Positions 1 to 12,879 of a stretch of DNA of 64,000 nt are shown one piece after another. This stretch comes from Austropuccinia psidii. Lineage: Eukaryota > Basidiomycota > Pucciniomycetes > Pucciniales > Sphaerophragmiaceae. The stretch is taken from NCBI GenBank assembly GCA_023105745.1, contig JALGQZ010000009.1:17346564-17410563 (forward strand), read 5' to 3'. The position numbers and the translations under genes were made by a program. Positions within the stretch are counted from its first letter, which is position 1. Each line of letters opens with the position of its first letter. The notes under the pieces were generated by a model. The model was not told where the DNA came from and ran no database searches. It saw only the letters and a list, made by a program, of their open reading frames with translations.

Positions 1-321
1 TTGAAAAAAATCAAGTACTTTTCCTGTCCTCAAAATTTGTATAAGGTGAAATTTAATTAAAAATAGTAAATTTTTGCAACACTTTGGAGAAAACATGCCA
101 AAAAATTGTTTTTAAATTTGTTAGTATAGAAAAATAATATTATATAGATTTATTTTATCACCAAAGATAAGATTTCATCCCAAACTATTTTACAAGAAAT
201 ATTTATGGCTAAAAAAGAAATTTCTTTGAGAACAATTTCAATTGGAATTAATGGCCCAAAGGACTGCAGGAAATTAATTTGAGCAAAGGGTCTCCAAAAG
301 GATTGTTAATGAGAAAAAAAC
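1..321. other. AT-rich DNA, nothing recognised
   Basis: AT-rich sequence without a convincing open frame or repeat structure. It ends at the solo LTR that starts at 322; the last five bases (317-321, AAAAC) are the left target-site duplication of that LTR. Confidence 0.7.
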
Positions 322-982
322 TGTTACAGCCATGGAGACAGGAAGGGAATTACCAATAATTACTAAGTGAAGATCTTCCAACACCCAATCAGCAAGGTGG
401 TTTCAGGGAAGATCCACCAAATACAGTTTCAAACCTCAATACAGGAATGTCCTCAATACGGGTGCAAACACCTGTATTGGAGACACCAATACAGGTTTAC
501 ATCTCAAATACAGATTCCTCCAACATACAGTCATGGTTTGTCAGCACTCAAACTCCAGGATGGTACTTTCTCACATATACCAGCCCCCTTTCACCCACCT
601 GGGGATTTTTCCCCCAGTTAATTAAAGCATTTGATTTATTATTAGTATTATTTTATTTCTCACTCAAGAGGTATTATTTTATCAATTATTAAGTCAGTCT
701 TAGACTTCCCTCACCTGTTCAGTAGATTCCTGGTGGTCATATCCTTATTAATCCTTTTTTCCTTTCTGAACAGGTCAAAAAAGTGATTCAGGATTATTTG
801 TGGCTGGCTCTTTATTATTGCTTCTGTTTTATTTAATGTCTTTTAATGCTCATTACTCTATCATTAGGAATTATACATTTTTTCTGTTTGATCTTATCTT
901 CTGAGTATTCCTTTGAGCCCTCAATAAGTAAGTATTTTCACTGAGTGCAAGTCCCTCTTCACTTAGAAGAGCCCCTGTGACA
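322..982 (+). mobile_element. solo LTR, gypsy-A family, short form
   Basis: The stretch starts TGTTACAGCCATGGA and ends GAGCCCCTGTGACA, matching the ends of the LTRs of the complete element at 36,423-45,967. Inside are the same landmarks: repeated AATACAG words, a CCCCCAGTTAATT block and a TCAAGTCAGTC-like block. Perfect 5-bp duplications AAAAC flank it (317-321 and 983-987), so it is a true solo LTR left by LTR-LTR recombination. At 661 bp it is less than half the length of the 1.5-kb family LTR and lacks much of the 5' part. The small open frames inside are not genes. Confidence 0.85.
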
Positions 983-3523
983 AAAACACCAAAAAGTTAC
1001 CAAAGTGACAAAGCTAACAGTGATGAAAGATGCTTTAATTAGCTTTGTGGGGTGTTTCAAAGGTAAAGATTATTATAGTAGTTACAAGAAATTATTATAC
1101 AGATTTTGAGAGTGTTTAAAAGGTTTAAAATTATTTGAAAATGGTGGTTGGAATCCTTTATTGATTGGTTCAACAGTTTTTAATCTAATTATAAAAGGAA
1201 AAGATTCCAACATGAAGAGAAAAGTGGGGAAAAGAACAAACTCTTTTATAGCTACAAATTCTCCTACTACAAAGATAAAATTTACTCTACTCAGTTGTGA
1301 GAAAAAGACTGACAACAGAAAAGCCAATTATGGCATCATTGAGGCCTGTTTTTCACCAAAAAAGGCTGGTTTTAGCCATTTTAGTCTCTTAAACCAGCCA
1401 TTGATATAGTAATACTTGGTTTAAAGCCTTCACAACGCATCAAAATGTTTGTAAGTGACTTTCAAATCAGCTAAAGCTGCTTTTAATAAGTTCGTTTTAG
1501 CTGAAGGGTAGTTTTACCTGCTTTGCAACAGTTAAAACTGACCTGGTTGGTATCAAAACCTCATCATCAATTGAGTCACACACCCTGTGATTCAATTAAA
1601 GGCCAAAAGTGATGAATGTTTTCATTAATTTTGATGTCCCACACCTATCATCAAGGAATCTGGGGGAGTGTGGCATGCTTGGAGCCAAGATTTCTCTCCC
1701 CCAAAAAATCAATCTTTCCCATTTATTTTTCTTTAATTCCTAATCATGTACTATACTTAAACTTTAAACATGTAATTCAATTGAAAAATTACAGTAAAAA
1801 ATTGTAATTATTGATTCCTCATATTTAAATTTATGTTCATTTATTTAATAAATGTGCTCATTTTGACATTTAAATTAAAAATACTTCAATTCCTCATAAC
1901 TTCTAAAGTACACACCACACCTCAATTTTAACACAAAAATTGGTGGTTAGAACCCCATTTGGTGTGAATTAAATTTAACTTATGAGGAGTTTTATATTTT
2001 AATACATAAAATACTAAAAACTCAATTTAAGCTTATTTAAGGTTGAGTTACAGCGTTTTCACTCAGAGGTGACCCCACCTAATCTTTTATGGTGAATCCA
2101 ATGGTGAAATAATTTTTTTCAGTTTATTTATTGAAAAATGAAGCTTCAATAATCTTCATTACTTCTTCCAAAAACCTTTTAATTTTAATATTTTTGATGA
2201 AAACTTATTTTTACTTTAATTTCTTCATGTAAAAATATATTTTCACATTTTGAAATTTTCAATGTAAACTTAATTCTAAATTTTCATTATAAATTGAATT
2301 TTTAAATATTATATCTATATTTAGTTTTGTTTTTTATATCAAAAAAAAATTTGTTATTTCTTTAATCTCAACTTGTTTTTATTATTTGTAGTTTTTTGGG
2401 TATATCAAGATACCTCCAAGTGTCACAATTATCAAATATCATAAACTAATATGATTAAATGTTATAAATATTTGAATTTATATTAAGCTCTTATCCATCA
2501 GTTATAATAAAGTGGTATTGAGAAATATTCTATTTATATGTTAACTTTACACAGTATTCATCTGATTATTAAGTAGGTCTGATAGAGACTTCTCAAATTC
2601 ATCTCTAGTTGTGAAGCCACAATCTTCAATATTTATTTTTGAGCTCTATAGGTATACTTTTTATTATATTTGGAGGGGAAGCTGATACACCTTAGTACCC
2701 TTGGTAAAAGTATCCTTAAGAAATTGAAAAACCGTTTTCCTGTGACATTCCCCTCAAGGACTGCCTTATCCAATCCTACACTATAAGGAGCTCCACAATG
2801 GTTTAAGGAATTTTATAATGTTAAACATTATTGATCAAGTAATTGACACACCCACTTGAATAATGCTCACCTAAAAATCTATAAAGAGACAAAAAACAAG
2901 GTTGGAATGATATTTATAAGAAACTTTGACATAAAAAAGTATTTTAGGTCTTTTTTGAAAGAAGAAGTCTTAAAAATGCGATATATCAATATATAAAATG
3001 AAGAATTTATTGAAATAAATGAAAAAACTTGCTAATAGATCCAATATGGAGTAAAGATCTTATGCAATCAGTGTGATCCTTAGGTAAAGGACAAGGAAAT
3101 GCTATATTAAATATTAATAATGAAATTGTGCACAATTGAAATTATAAATTAATGTAATATTTTTTCCAAAATGAATTACAATAAAAAGCCTTATGGGTCA
3201 ATTGGGGGTTTATAGAGGATTAAGGAAGAGAAAAATATGGAAATGGGCTATAAAAGATAGGAAAAGTAGGATTCAATTCATTTTTGTGAATATCTTGGAT
3301 TTATTTAATAAAGCCAAGTATTCCAAAGATCAATGAAATAGAAAAACATTAATTAAGGCTATGAGGTAAAAAACCATACCATATTGAAAACCTTTTGAGT
3401 ATATGAAATATGAGTTTTGAATAGAATCAAAATTGAATCTTTTTTGAATGGATTTATCTTTTATTGGAAAATTTTGAAAAAAATTGATCAAAAAAAGAGT
3501 ATCACTTTATGGAAGTTTTAGCC
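983..3523. other. AT-rich intergenic DNA with one diverged repeat
   Basis: No gene is supported. The only recognisable structure is 2,555-2,820, which resembles 21,110-21,370 (shared AAGCCACAATCTTCA block, GAGCTC block and a ...TTATC...TCC...CACTA...AGCTCC tail), so both are copies of an unidentified repeat. The rest is unassigned. Confidence 0.5.
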
Positions 3524-4961
3524 TGTCACAACCATGAATAATCACCCTCTTGGATTACTTCTGGAATATATCTGTCATATGAAATTTATGAAAATTTGGA
3601 TATATCCAGAACTTTTGGCCAAATTGGCCCTTTGTGGTCATTTAATCATCTGGGGCCAACTTGGTCCTTTCACCAACATGAGGAAATTATGGTCCCCTTT
3701 CTTCTTTTGTCACATTTGGGAATTTTCCAGTCAAAAAAGGAAATACAGTCCAAAAGGCTGTATTATGTGTTTTTAGCTTTAAATAAATTTTGCAAAGTTT
3801 GTGCATTTTTCACATTTTTGTGAATCATTCCATTATATACCATTTTCCTATGAAATATGGCAAATATTTCCAAATGGCCATATTGGGCCATTTGGGACTT
3901 AATTGCTAATTTTGTATGGTTTTCCGCAATTCATTTTCAATCATGTCAAAAACACCCAAAAAGATTTTTAAGCCATAAAAATTACATTTTACAATCCTTC
4001 CAAGACCATAATACAGTAGATGTTTTGCCACCTTTTCCCTTTCATACCCAAAAGTGCCATGAATGGTGTTATACACTATTATGCATCTTTTTTCACCAGA
4101 AATCCAATGGTCACCAAATAAAGGGGCCATAATTCAAATTTGAAAATACCTTTCCAGCACTTATGGAATGATATTGTCAGGAGGATTAATTAATACTAAA
4201 TCTCAGAGTTTTTATTCAATATAAATGACCTCACTCATCAGTTGTTTGTTATTTCGAAGTATTCAGTATTCCCCCAAGGGAATACTTGCAGGTTTGATTT
4301 CAAGTGATATTCAAGAGGAATTTCCATATCAGTTTTCAAGTTTAAATTCTTCATAAATCTACCTTGGTGATCCCACTTATTCAATGAAGGTTCTTTCCAT
4401 TGAGGCCTTTATTTCAGCCACAGACCCTGGGAAGGTCATTAAACCCAGTTATTTTCCTATTTTGCCAGGTGTGCATTGCCTCAAGAAGTCAATATAGATT
4501 CAAGGATTAACTAGAGACCAGTTCTCAGCCTGAATGATTTAAGCTCTAAACCTTTCATATATTCCAGCCTCTCTTTCATCCCTAGAGAGTTTTTTCCCCA
4601 ATTAATTAATCTATAAGGATTTCTTTTTGTGTTTCACTCCTTCCATCTTGATATTGAATACTGATATTATTAAGTCAGTCATTTGCACCTCTTTTCTTGC
4701 CTTTCAGTGGATATTGGTGGTCATCTCCCTTACTAATTCCATTTTTCTCTCTGTAAGGTTGAAACAGTGATAGAGAACTTAATTTTTTGGAACTTTGGAA
4801 TCGGATTTTTTTCTTATTTTTCATATCATCTTTTACTGGTATTATTCTTGTAAAATAAATTTATTATTTCTTCTTTATTTAGTTCTTTGGAGTCCTCCAA
4901 CTTATATCCCTGATTACTGAGTGCCAGGCCATTCTTGCTATCCCCAAGAGCCCCTGAGAAA
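3524..4961 (+). mobile_element. solo LTR, gypsy-A family, long form
   Basis: It begins TGTCACAACCATGAATAATC and ends CAAGAGCCCCTGAGAAA, a decayed version of the family end CCCCTGTGACA. The internal order (GGCC-rich 5' part, AATACAG words, CCCCAATTAATTA block, GTCAGTCATTTGCACC block) follows the 1.5-kb LTRs of the complete element. The flanks TAGCC (3519-3523) and AAGCC (4962-4966) are a near-perfect 5-bp target duplication with one mismatch. It is more diverged from the complete element than its two LTRs are from each other, so it is older. Confidence 0.8.
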
Positions 4962-6470
4962 AAGCCAAGAAAAATGGAAAAGATTTTTTTAATTGAGCTG
5001 GAAACTTCCTAAATATATTCAGTGTTTTTTTATTGAATAAATTTGACAAAAATTTGGTTTATTGAAAAAAATATTCAAAATTGAATCCTGGAAAAATAAA
5101 ACAAATTGAGCTGATTTAAAAAGAACTCTTAGTTGACTGGAAAAAGAAATATTCTTCAAAAGTTGAAGCCTGAAAAAAGATCAAAAAATTAAGTTTATTT
5201 AGAGAAAACTTAATTTGAGTGAGGTTTTTTCTTGTCGAAAAAACCAAATTTAGAAATTGTTTAATAAACTAAAATTTACAATTTCCCCTTAAAAAACCGC
5301 AGTATTTTTAATTTTTCAAGAATCTCTTATACCACAAATCACATAAGAAGAAATTTATCATTTTAATCAACTTTTGACTATTTCAACTGACAAATTGTAA
5401 GAGTGGTGGACTTAAAGACCCAGAAATTTATCTCAAATCAATAGAAAATTAAGGGATTTATTAATGAAAATAGATAATACCTTTGTGCTAAATTTCATGC
5501 TTCAAAAAACAGAGCCAATCATTTAATTTCCAAAAAAATCTAAATACATGGCAAAATACGTATGAAATATAGAAAAGTAATTGATAAAGAATATAAGATG
5601 ATACACTTAACCTGTGACGACCTCCAGGAGGAAATAGATGAATTATTTTGCATCAAAGTCATAACTCTTTCTACCTTCAGAAGCAGCTTCAGAGAATTTA
5701 ATGCATTAATGGTCAAAACCATATTATGTTGTTATTTCAATGTCTCCAATTCTTTTTGCCATTGTACTTTTTTAGGATTTCTATCATGTATAGTTTCCTT
5801 GAATTCAAAATCAATATTCATTGCTTGCAAAGAACTTTCTTTTTAGTCTTTCATGAGGAAAAAATTTTTCTATTCAGTCCCCTTATGTTGATCCCACTGT
5901 AAGCATGCCTATTCATCTTCCTAGTGACCTAATGTGCATTTAGTTAGTATGGAAGAATAGAAATCCATAAACAGCTGAATTACTTATTTTTTCCCATGAT
6001 CTGATGATATATCAGAAAATACTAATAATTAAAATTCTTTTTTGAGCCATTTTCCTTATTCAGGCTATATCTAGACCCCTGTTTGTTGTTTGTAGTACCT
6101 AAGTAAGAAACAACTATAATCATCATAGTGCATTATGATTCATTAAATAAATCTAACACTCTGATTTACATCTTTTAATATGTATTTTGTGGGAGGGTAA
6201 GAGTTTACTCCATAGTGACCATAAAATCCTGGTTGAAAAATGTAAGCAAATTTTAAAAAGTATTTTTAAGCCAATTTACACCTACTTACCTCATTATTTT
6301 CAATCTCTTTCTACCCTTAATTTGAGCTTAATTACCTAAACTCTTGTTACTCATAGCTAGCAAGTGGAGAAACATATTTTCTATGACCAAATAATGAATC
6401 AATCTCTGAAAAAGGAATTGACATATACTCTCCAGCGTTTTAGCCATATTATGAATAAACTTTTTTAAAT
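4962..6470. other. AT-rich DNA, no gene recognised
   Basis: Short open frames occur on both strands (for example 5,562-5,846 plus), but none shows a recognisable domain, conserved motif or splice structure. The stretch may hold the 3' part of the copia-like remnant that follows on the minus strand, but I cannot show this. Confidence 0.5.
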
Positions 6471-6479
6471 TATCTTCAG

Positions 6480-7130
6480 TTATTACCAATCCCATTAGGG
6501 TATTGAAAGTTTCATATTTTTTATGTTTATTATGATATGTAAGCCATCTGTCACAAATGCTAGTGGAGCTTATATACTATTGGGAATTGGATCTATTATT
6601 TTCCTCCATACCCATATATTTAAATCCATATTTTTGACTTTCAGGGTTCCTCCTTATGAATATTGAGCCACTTCTTCCAAAAATTCATCAAAGGTTAATT
6701 TTTTGGTCAGCCAATTTATTGCACAAAATTTCAGCCTGGTTAGGGGGCCATAATAATGTGGTATGCTAGATCTTTCCTTATTTTTTGACTTCTTTTGTTT
6801 GTATAATTGGGTTGTTACTTTGAGCAATAGGAGTTTCTTCAAATTTCAAAAAACAGGAACTATGTAAAAAAATGAACTGTAATGATATAGTTGATTGCTC
6901 CTAGGAGTTTATTGATTATTTTTGTGGCTGAATGGGCTAGTTGACAAGAGGAAAGGAGTGTTAGGTTATGGTTAAGCCCAGAAATATAATTAATAGAAAT
7001 TAAACTTAAAAATATAGGGGGATTATCTGAAGCGGTGAAGTATTTATGACCTAAAAGTGTTTTTTTGTATTTTGTATTTTGGCTCAGAATCCCACATTTT
7101 TTGGTAGTGGGTTTTGCCACATCTTTCACA
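6480..7130 (-). pseudogene. possible Ty1/copia RNase H and Pol C-terminal remnant
   Basis: Read on the minus strand, about 7,129-6,860 ends in a segment with I-S-G...L-S-S-C...A-T-K that lines up with the copia RNase H block usually read as ISW...LSSCEAEY..A. The downstream minus frame (6,842-6,654) has HYYG...LKFC...LTKKLTFDEF, like the copia tail where a short region precedes 'LTK.L'. Frames are broken between the two parts, and RT or integrase are not visible. The 5' side of this Pol would lie beyond 7,440, where gypsy-B starts, so the retroelement may have been cut by that insertion. The match is by eye and the similarity is low. Confidence 0.4.
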
Positions 7131-7439
7131 CCATATCATATAAGCTGATAGAAAATTATAAATTAGAAAGGAAATGTGTTACCTATAATGAAAAACAACA
7201 TAAATGAATTTTACCTTAGGATTAATTATTCAAAAATTTACATGGGAAGAGGATTTGAAGTGGAGAAATTTATTTTAAAATGGATTCATAAAATCATTAA
7301 TGAGAATATTAGCACATTGCAATAGATAAGCTCCTGTATCATAAGAATGAAATCAGACTGATTGGGAAAAATGTGTTTATAAAATATTCTACAAAATGTT
7401 TGTATCAAAATATTCTAGGGGAAATTATTACTGTGAGGG

Positions 7440-9472
7440 TGTGAGGTATGTAAAGCATGCTAATAAGGCCACAAATAATGTTTTACATGATAAATTCTTT
7501 CATCAAATGGATTCTCTATTAATTTTGAGACAAGAAGTAATGAAATTGGATTTTAGCTTTGTTTTTGAAAAATGAAGTTAATAATATTATGTAATATTTG
7601 TATTATACTCAAAAAATAACCTAGGGTAACCTCATAGATAAAGATACACTAGAGCACTATATTTCAGATTTATAGAAGGATTTAGGATTCTTCAGTCAAA
7701 TTGAGAAAAAAATAAAAATTGTTTAGTTTCAACACATTTTAAATTTACACCATGTGTGGGTTAGCTTATAAAAGAAGTGTTGAAATTAGAGTGTGGTGTG
7801 TAGTTACTGAATGGAATACATATTTTCCATAAAAGTGGTGGATCAGGTGTGAGCTCCATTTAAAAGTTCTTCAAGCCATTCTTATGTCTTTTAATAAATA
7901 AAAAAGGGCAAAATTTCATGCTAAGTGGGGGAAAGGGAAAAAGCCAAAAAGGGTCCAGGGTACCCAAGTTTTTGGATCTGAAATTATTCAATTATGTTTT
8001 TACTCTGTATGGAAATACTTTCAACTTTAAATAAAATTTCAAATTAGAATTTGTTTGAAAAATGAAAGTCTAATCTGGTTTATGACCGATTGGATGGGAA
8101 TTTCAAGCTTCCACAAGGGTAGATCCCTCTTGAATGAGTTCTAATAATTGTTTTTAAAGCTTTAAAAAATTAAAAAATATCCAAATAAATCTCAAAAATC
8201 ATTCAAGCCTTACAAAAGTTAAGGTTTGGTGTACAATGCTGAATTTTGCTGAAAAATTCAATATATTAAAAATACATGAAAAATTCAAATCTTGATGGAT
8301 TTGTATGAAAGATTTATAAGCATTGGAAAATATTCTAATGTGTGTGTAACAAAATTATAAATCCGCATTTATGAATAAAACTCCTTTCTAATTACCCTAA
8401 TCAATTCTAATTAAATATTTAAAAGGAAATTTTTAAGAGTTGATTAAAAATCTAACTGCTGAAACTTCTGCTTGAAGCTTTATTTTTGTATTATTCACAT
8501 GAAGAATCTTAATAGAAATGTTCATTAATAAAGCTTTGTGTTCTAATTCATATAAATAAATGAGGGTTAAAGATTCTTTGAGTTAAAAATAGCACTGGTA
8601 ATCTCAAAATAAGAATAAAAATAACTGTCATTATGTTATGAAATCCTATTTTGATGTGGATTTTAAGTTCAAATATGAAAACACCCTCTATATCTTTTAA
8701 TTATAGGGCAAGCTTCTTTTTCAGGAAAAAGAAAAACATTTAATAACTATTTCTGTCCATAATCATTAATTAATTTATCAGAAATTTCCAATAAGCAATA
8801 CTTTATGAAGAATAATCCCCTAGCTATTTTATTCTGTCTAAACTCTAAATATATAATTTGAATCTTGGTATTTGTATCACATTTCTATAATAACCAATAA
8901 TTTATTTGATTATATGAAAATGTTGTCTTTAAATTTCTCTAAAAATTTGTAAATCTTATTTTATTATAAAATAATTGTCTTAATCTTCAAAATATTTATT
9001 TTAGACATTTTTTCGGCATATAAATATTATTTAATACTATAGCTGTTTTTGGTTGACTTATTGTATCAAATAGCTATTATAAATAAGCTTTTTTCAGAAT
9101 TTCTATAATTTTTATGTAGAATCTCTGTATCAGATTCATCTCTGAAAGATGTGTGTGATTAATTCTTTAAGAAATAGCATTAATATTATTTATTAGTGGA
9201 TAAATATCATAATTTTCCACATATAACTGTCTCATGAATAGCTTCAATATTACTTCTAATTATAACTTTCAGTGGCTCTAATAATGATCTAGCAATTATA
9301 ATTTATCACATTGATTAACTTATCTAATGATATTGTTTTTTTATAATCGTTTTTGAATATTTATATCAATTTATGAATATAATAGTTAATTTTGATATAT
9401 TTCTACTGAGACAACTAATATTACTATTTATTAATCTCAATATTATCAAAAGTGTAATGAAAAAACCTTACA
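7440..9472 (+). repeat. 5' LTR of gypsy-B
   Basis: It aligns with 23,008-25,074 over its whole length at very roughly 70% identity by eye. Shared blocks include TGTGAGGTAT at the start, CAGGTGTGAGCTCCATTT, AAAGGGTCCAGGGT and the CCTTACA end. A TATA-like TATAAAAG lies at 7,767-7,774. The LTR is immediately followed by TGGGAGGTCC, a plausible primer binding site. The high divergence between the two LTRs means the insertion is old. Confidence 0.65.
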
Positions 9473-9490
9473 TGGGAGGTCCTTGATATT
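9473..9490 (+). promoter_or_regulatory. candidate primer binding site of gypsy-B
   Basis: The bases directly after the 5' LTR start TGG (TGGGAGGTCC), the hallmark of a site that pairs with the CCA end of a tRNA primer. I cannot name the tRNA. Confidence 0.35.
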
Positions 9491-10700
9491 AGTTTAACAA
9501 ATTTTTTGTACTTGAAACATATTCTGGAACTTCTTTTACCATTTTTTGATGTAAAGTTTGCAAATCTACTCAAACATTTGGGTTATCAATTTTGTTTTCA
9601 ATTTATTGTTTTTTTGAAAAATGATCATTTGTTTTAGAATATTTCTCACTTAAATATTTCTTGAAAAAATATACCTTGAAGGTATTTGGAATAATTTCTT
9701 ACTGTTTTCCTTGTGGCCTTTTTGCATAAAAGACTCAAAATTCATTATTTGAGTTATTCTAGTATAAAAGCTGGCAATAGTTTCATTTTGTTAAGAGTAA
9801 TTTTCTTTTGAATATTAATTATTTCTTAGAAATGTTTTTTGAAAAACAAAAGCCGTATCAAAAAGTAAAATAGAAAAAAAACTCATTAAATAATATATTT
9901 CCTTTGCTTTTTAGAAATTCCTTTATTTTTGACATAATTTGCCATAGATTAAACTCTAACAGATTTATTTCACAAGTTGATTTATTAATTTTTTTCACTT
10001 TTTTTTTAAAAAAATGATTAACTATACTTTGATTCTAGTTTTATATTCAAGAGAGAGTACTTCTTACTCTAGAAACCTTTAATCAAGTGGTGAAATTCAA
10101 CTAAGCACAAGGCCATGGAAATTACTTAAAGAAAGCCTTTGAAGGAGCAGAGGTTTAATTTAATCCATTTATTAGTCAATTTTGAGTTAAATTCAAATTA
10201 CTCATACTAAGAGTAAAAGAAATTACTCCATCCAATAAAATGGATCTGGACAAGGACATTCAAGTCATAAATCCAAAATACAAGGATTTCAGCCCAGAGG
10301 GAGGATATCAGGACTTCCACCAGCTAACAAACGATAGGCAAAACCTTCAATAATATTATTGGGAATCCAGAAGCTTAGCTTAATTCTATTCATGTCGTAA
10401 GACCTGAAAATCTTCCAATAAGAAGAAGTAGATATTTACTTGTTTATGCAAGCAAAGAAGCAGGAATAGGACATTTTTCCCAGCTTGGGGATAGGGAGAA
10501 TGAATTTTTATCTCCAGGTAAATAAACTCTTGGGCCTAGTAAGTAGACAAAAGCTTTTTAAAGGTTGAGAGCCAATTTCTTGCAAAGAACATATCCAAAA
10601 GATAACAGCTTGGCTGAAAATACAAAGAATTTTTCCAAAAGATCAGAAAAAAGGAAACCCCTCAGTAGAGGCTGCCTAAGCCTCTCTGAGAAAGAACCCA
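9491..10700. other. gypsy-B leader region
   Basis: AT-rich sequence between the candidate primer site and the first recognisable Gag similarity. No separate gene is supported; several frames are short and unmatched. It is taken as the 5' untranslated leader, possibly with decayed Gag N-terminal sequence at its 3' end. Confidence 0.45.
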
Positions 10701-12120
10701 CTCCCAAAATTTGCAAACCAAGACAATAAATCCCCAAATAAAAAAAGGGAAATGGAAAAGCCAAATTGAGAAAACTTTACCATCAGAAATACAGGATCCC
10801 CAAACAGGAAAACAAAGCCCTCGACATTGTTTTCAAAATAGCAAGAACCTTGATGGAATTGACAAACAAAAAAAGAGGAAAGTATCAGCCAAGATTTCCA
10901 CAGGAAATAAAATTTTGAAAGCTTTGAGCTTCCATTAAATCTTATAATGACATGTTTTTTACAGAACTTAACAATATTGAGCAAATGAAAGTCAAATTGT
11001 TTAACAAAATCTCACACTTGAAAGAAACACAAAACACCATGATTGGTCTACAAAATATTAATAAAGATAATATATTTTCTCTGAATAAGACCTGTTGGAG
11101 TAAAGAAGCTAAAGTCACATTAATGATTCAAACATATGATAATTAAATTTCTTTTATAACCAAACAGTTGAAGGAATTAATAATAGAAGTTCAATACTTG
11201 GACAGGGACATAATTCTGAACTCTTTCAAGAGAAATTGGATAAAAGGGAAAAAGTATTACTAGAATTGAAAGAAGATAATCAATCCAGTATTAACTATAT
11301 TCCTTTGAAAAATTTAGATAAATTTCCAAGGAAATATAACCCAATTCTCAATAGAAGAGTTCTGAGCTTTAATGATAATTACTTATATAATCATATCATT
11401 TAAATTAATAATTAAGAAATGCAAACCATCCTTAGATTAGAAGATATTACAAGAATAGCTAAATAGCCTACATTTATTTATGAAGGTGAATAGAACCGCA
11501 TGGAATTCATGAAGACCATCAATATTTTTCAATGGCAGTTTTAAATATCAGAGGAATCAATAAGTGCCATAATTTATGATTTTTTTAACAAATCTTAAAG
11601 GAACTGGTATTTTAAAAGGAGACAAGACCATGGAAAACATACATTTTCTTGGTAGAAAGAACAAATCATTTCCAAATTTATCAGTAATTCCTGGATATTC
11701 AGAATGTATAATTCTTTTGAAGAAGCCATTTTTAATATTGAAAGAGAGAGGCCCATGTCCTGGTTTCTCAAACAGAAGGACATATTAGCTTCCCTTAGAC
11801 CTGATATGTAAGAGAAAATGGTACATGAAATAATACTAATAAAATGCAACAGTGACATAGAGGATTACATAAAAAGAAGATTTATTGAGACTTGATTTAC
11901 AGAAGATTATATCAGGTCAATGGAGGACATCACTACCAGGAAAAAATAGTAGGAACTGGTATAAGCCCTAAATAGCAACTAAATCTTGTGGGGGACCAAT
12001 TTCAAAAGTTAGAACAAATGAGAAAAAGGACAGGGATATTGTGAAATTTCATAAATGTGGAAATAAATTTCATTTGGCTAATACCTGTCCAAATAAAACA
12101 TTAATCAATGAGATATAATT
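10700..12120 (+). pseudogene. gag pseudogene of gypsy-B
   Basis: Frame-broken Gag reading. The piece at about 10,952-11,146 (with ELNNIEQMKVK and ISHLKETQNTM) fits a helical Gag segment that I recognise from this rust family. Later pieces include a 'RDRPMSWFLKQKD'-like stretch at about 11,740-11,790. A decayed zinc knuckle follows at 12,047-12,088, read as F-H-K-C-G-N-K-F-H-L-A-N-T-C: the first Cys of CX2CX4HX4C is Phe. Many stops and frameshifts are present, so no Gag can be made. In an active copy Gag would form the virus-like particle and bind element RNA. Confidence 0.7.
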
Positions 12121-12229
12121 TGGAAAACTGAAAATATAAAAGAAAACACTGGGGATACTGTGAAAGAAAGTGATTCTAACATTTATGAAGGGGGATTTAC
12201 AGAAAAATTAATTATATAAAGATCAATTT

Positions 12230-12800
12230 CTCCTTTGAAGTCACAGAGGAACATACTCACTGAGCACATTATAGTGATAAATGTATTAACTCGTGCATGT
12301 GCAAGATGCAAAAAGGAAAAAACACAAACCTTCTAAAGTGAAAGGCTATACTTCTGGAACATTTTTTATTGCCAGTATTGTGATAAAAAAGGAAAAAAAT
12401 ATAAACCTTTACTCTTGCTCTCTTTAAATTTGTGTTTGAAGAAATTATCTTGGCAAAGATTATACCAATTGGGAGGAAAAACCAATTCCAGTTCCAGGGA
12501 TAAAATTTAGTAGTGCTAGTCAAAATATGTACTATTTGGGTTTTTTTAGGCAGAAATAATATTTCCTCATCCTGAAGGAAGTGTTAAACTAAAGGTAGAA
12601 TTTTTTTTCCTGAAAGATTGTACCTCCAGAATTTGATACTTGGGAGTGATTATCTCAACAGATATGGTATTTATATGAATAATTTTGAAGACAGCTATTT
12701 CACTACAGGAGAAAAAAAAGAAAAAAAAGAAAAAAAAAGCTTTTCCTCTTGAAAAAAGAGGATTACATTTTATTAAGAAATCTAAGAATGTTAATAAATA
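12230..12800 (+). pseudogene. protease remnant of gypsy-B Pol
   Basis: Broken frames carry an aspartic-protease-like region. Around 12,350 the reading T-S-G-T-F stands where D-S-G-A-F is expected, so the catalytic Asp appears lost. At 12,550-12,780 the segments 'FPHPEGSVKLKVEF', 'DYLNRYGIYMNN' and 'AFPLEKRG' follow in the usual order for this family (flap region, ILG.DYL block, linker to RT). An A8G-type run at 12,712-12,738 has expanded inside the linker. Function is lost. Confidence 0.6.
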
Positions 12801-12879
12801 AATATTTGTGACAAATACATTGATTGAAGTATAAATCAATTTTTAATTTACATTTAAAATGAAGGAAGAGCTCATTAAA

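Noticed and set aside
12567..12839. Minus-strand frame with a poly-Phe run
   Set aside because: It is the complement of an A-rich expansion inside the decayed gypsy-B protease linker.
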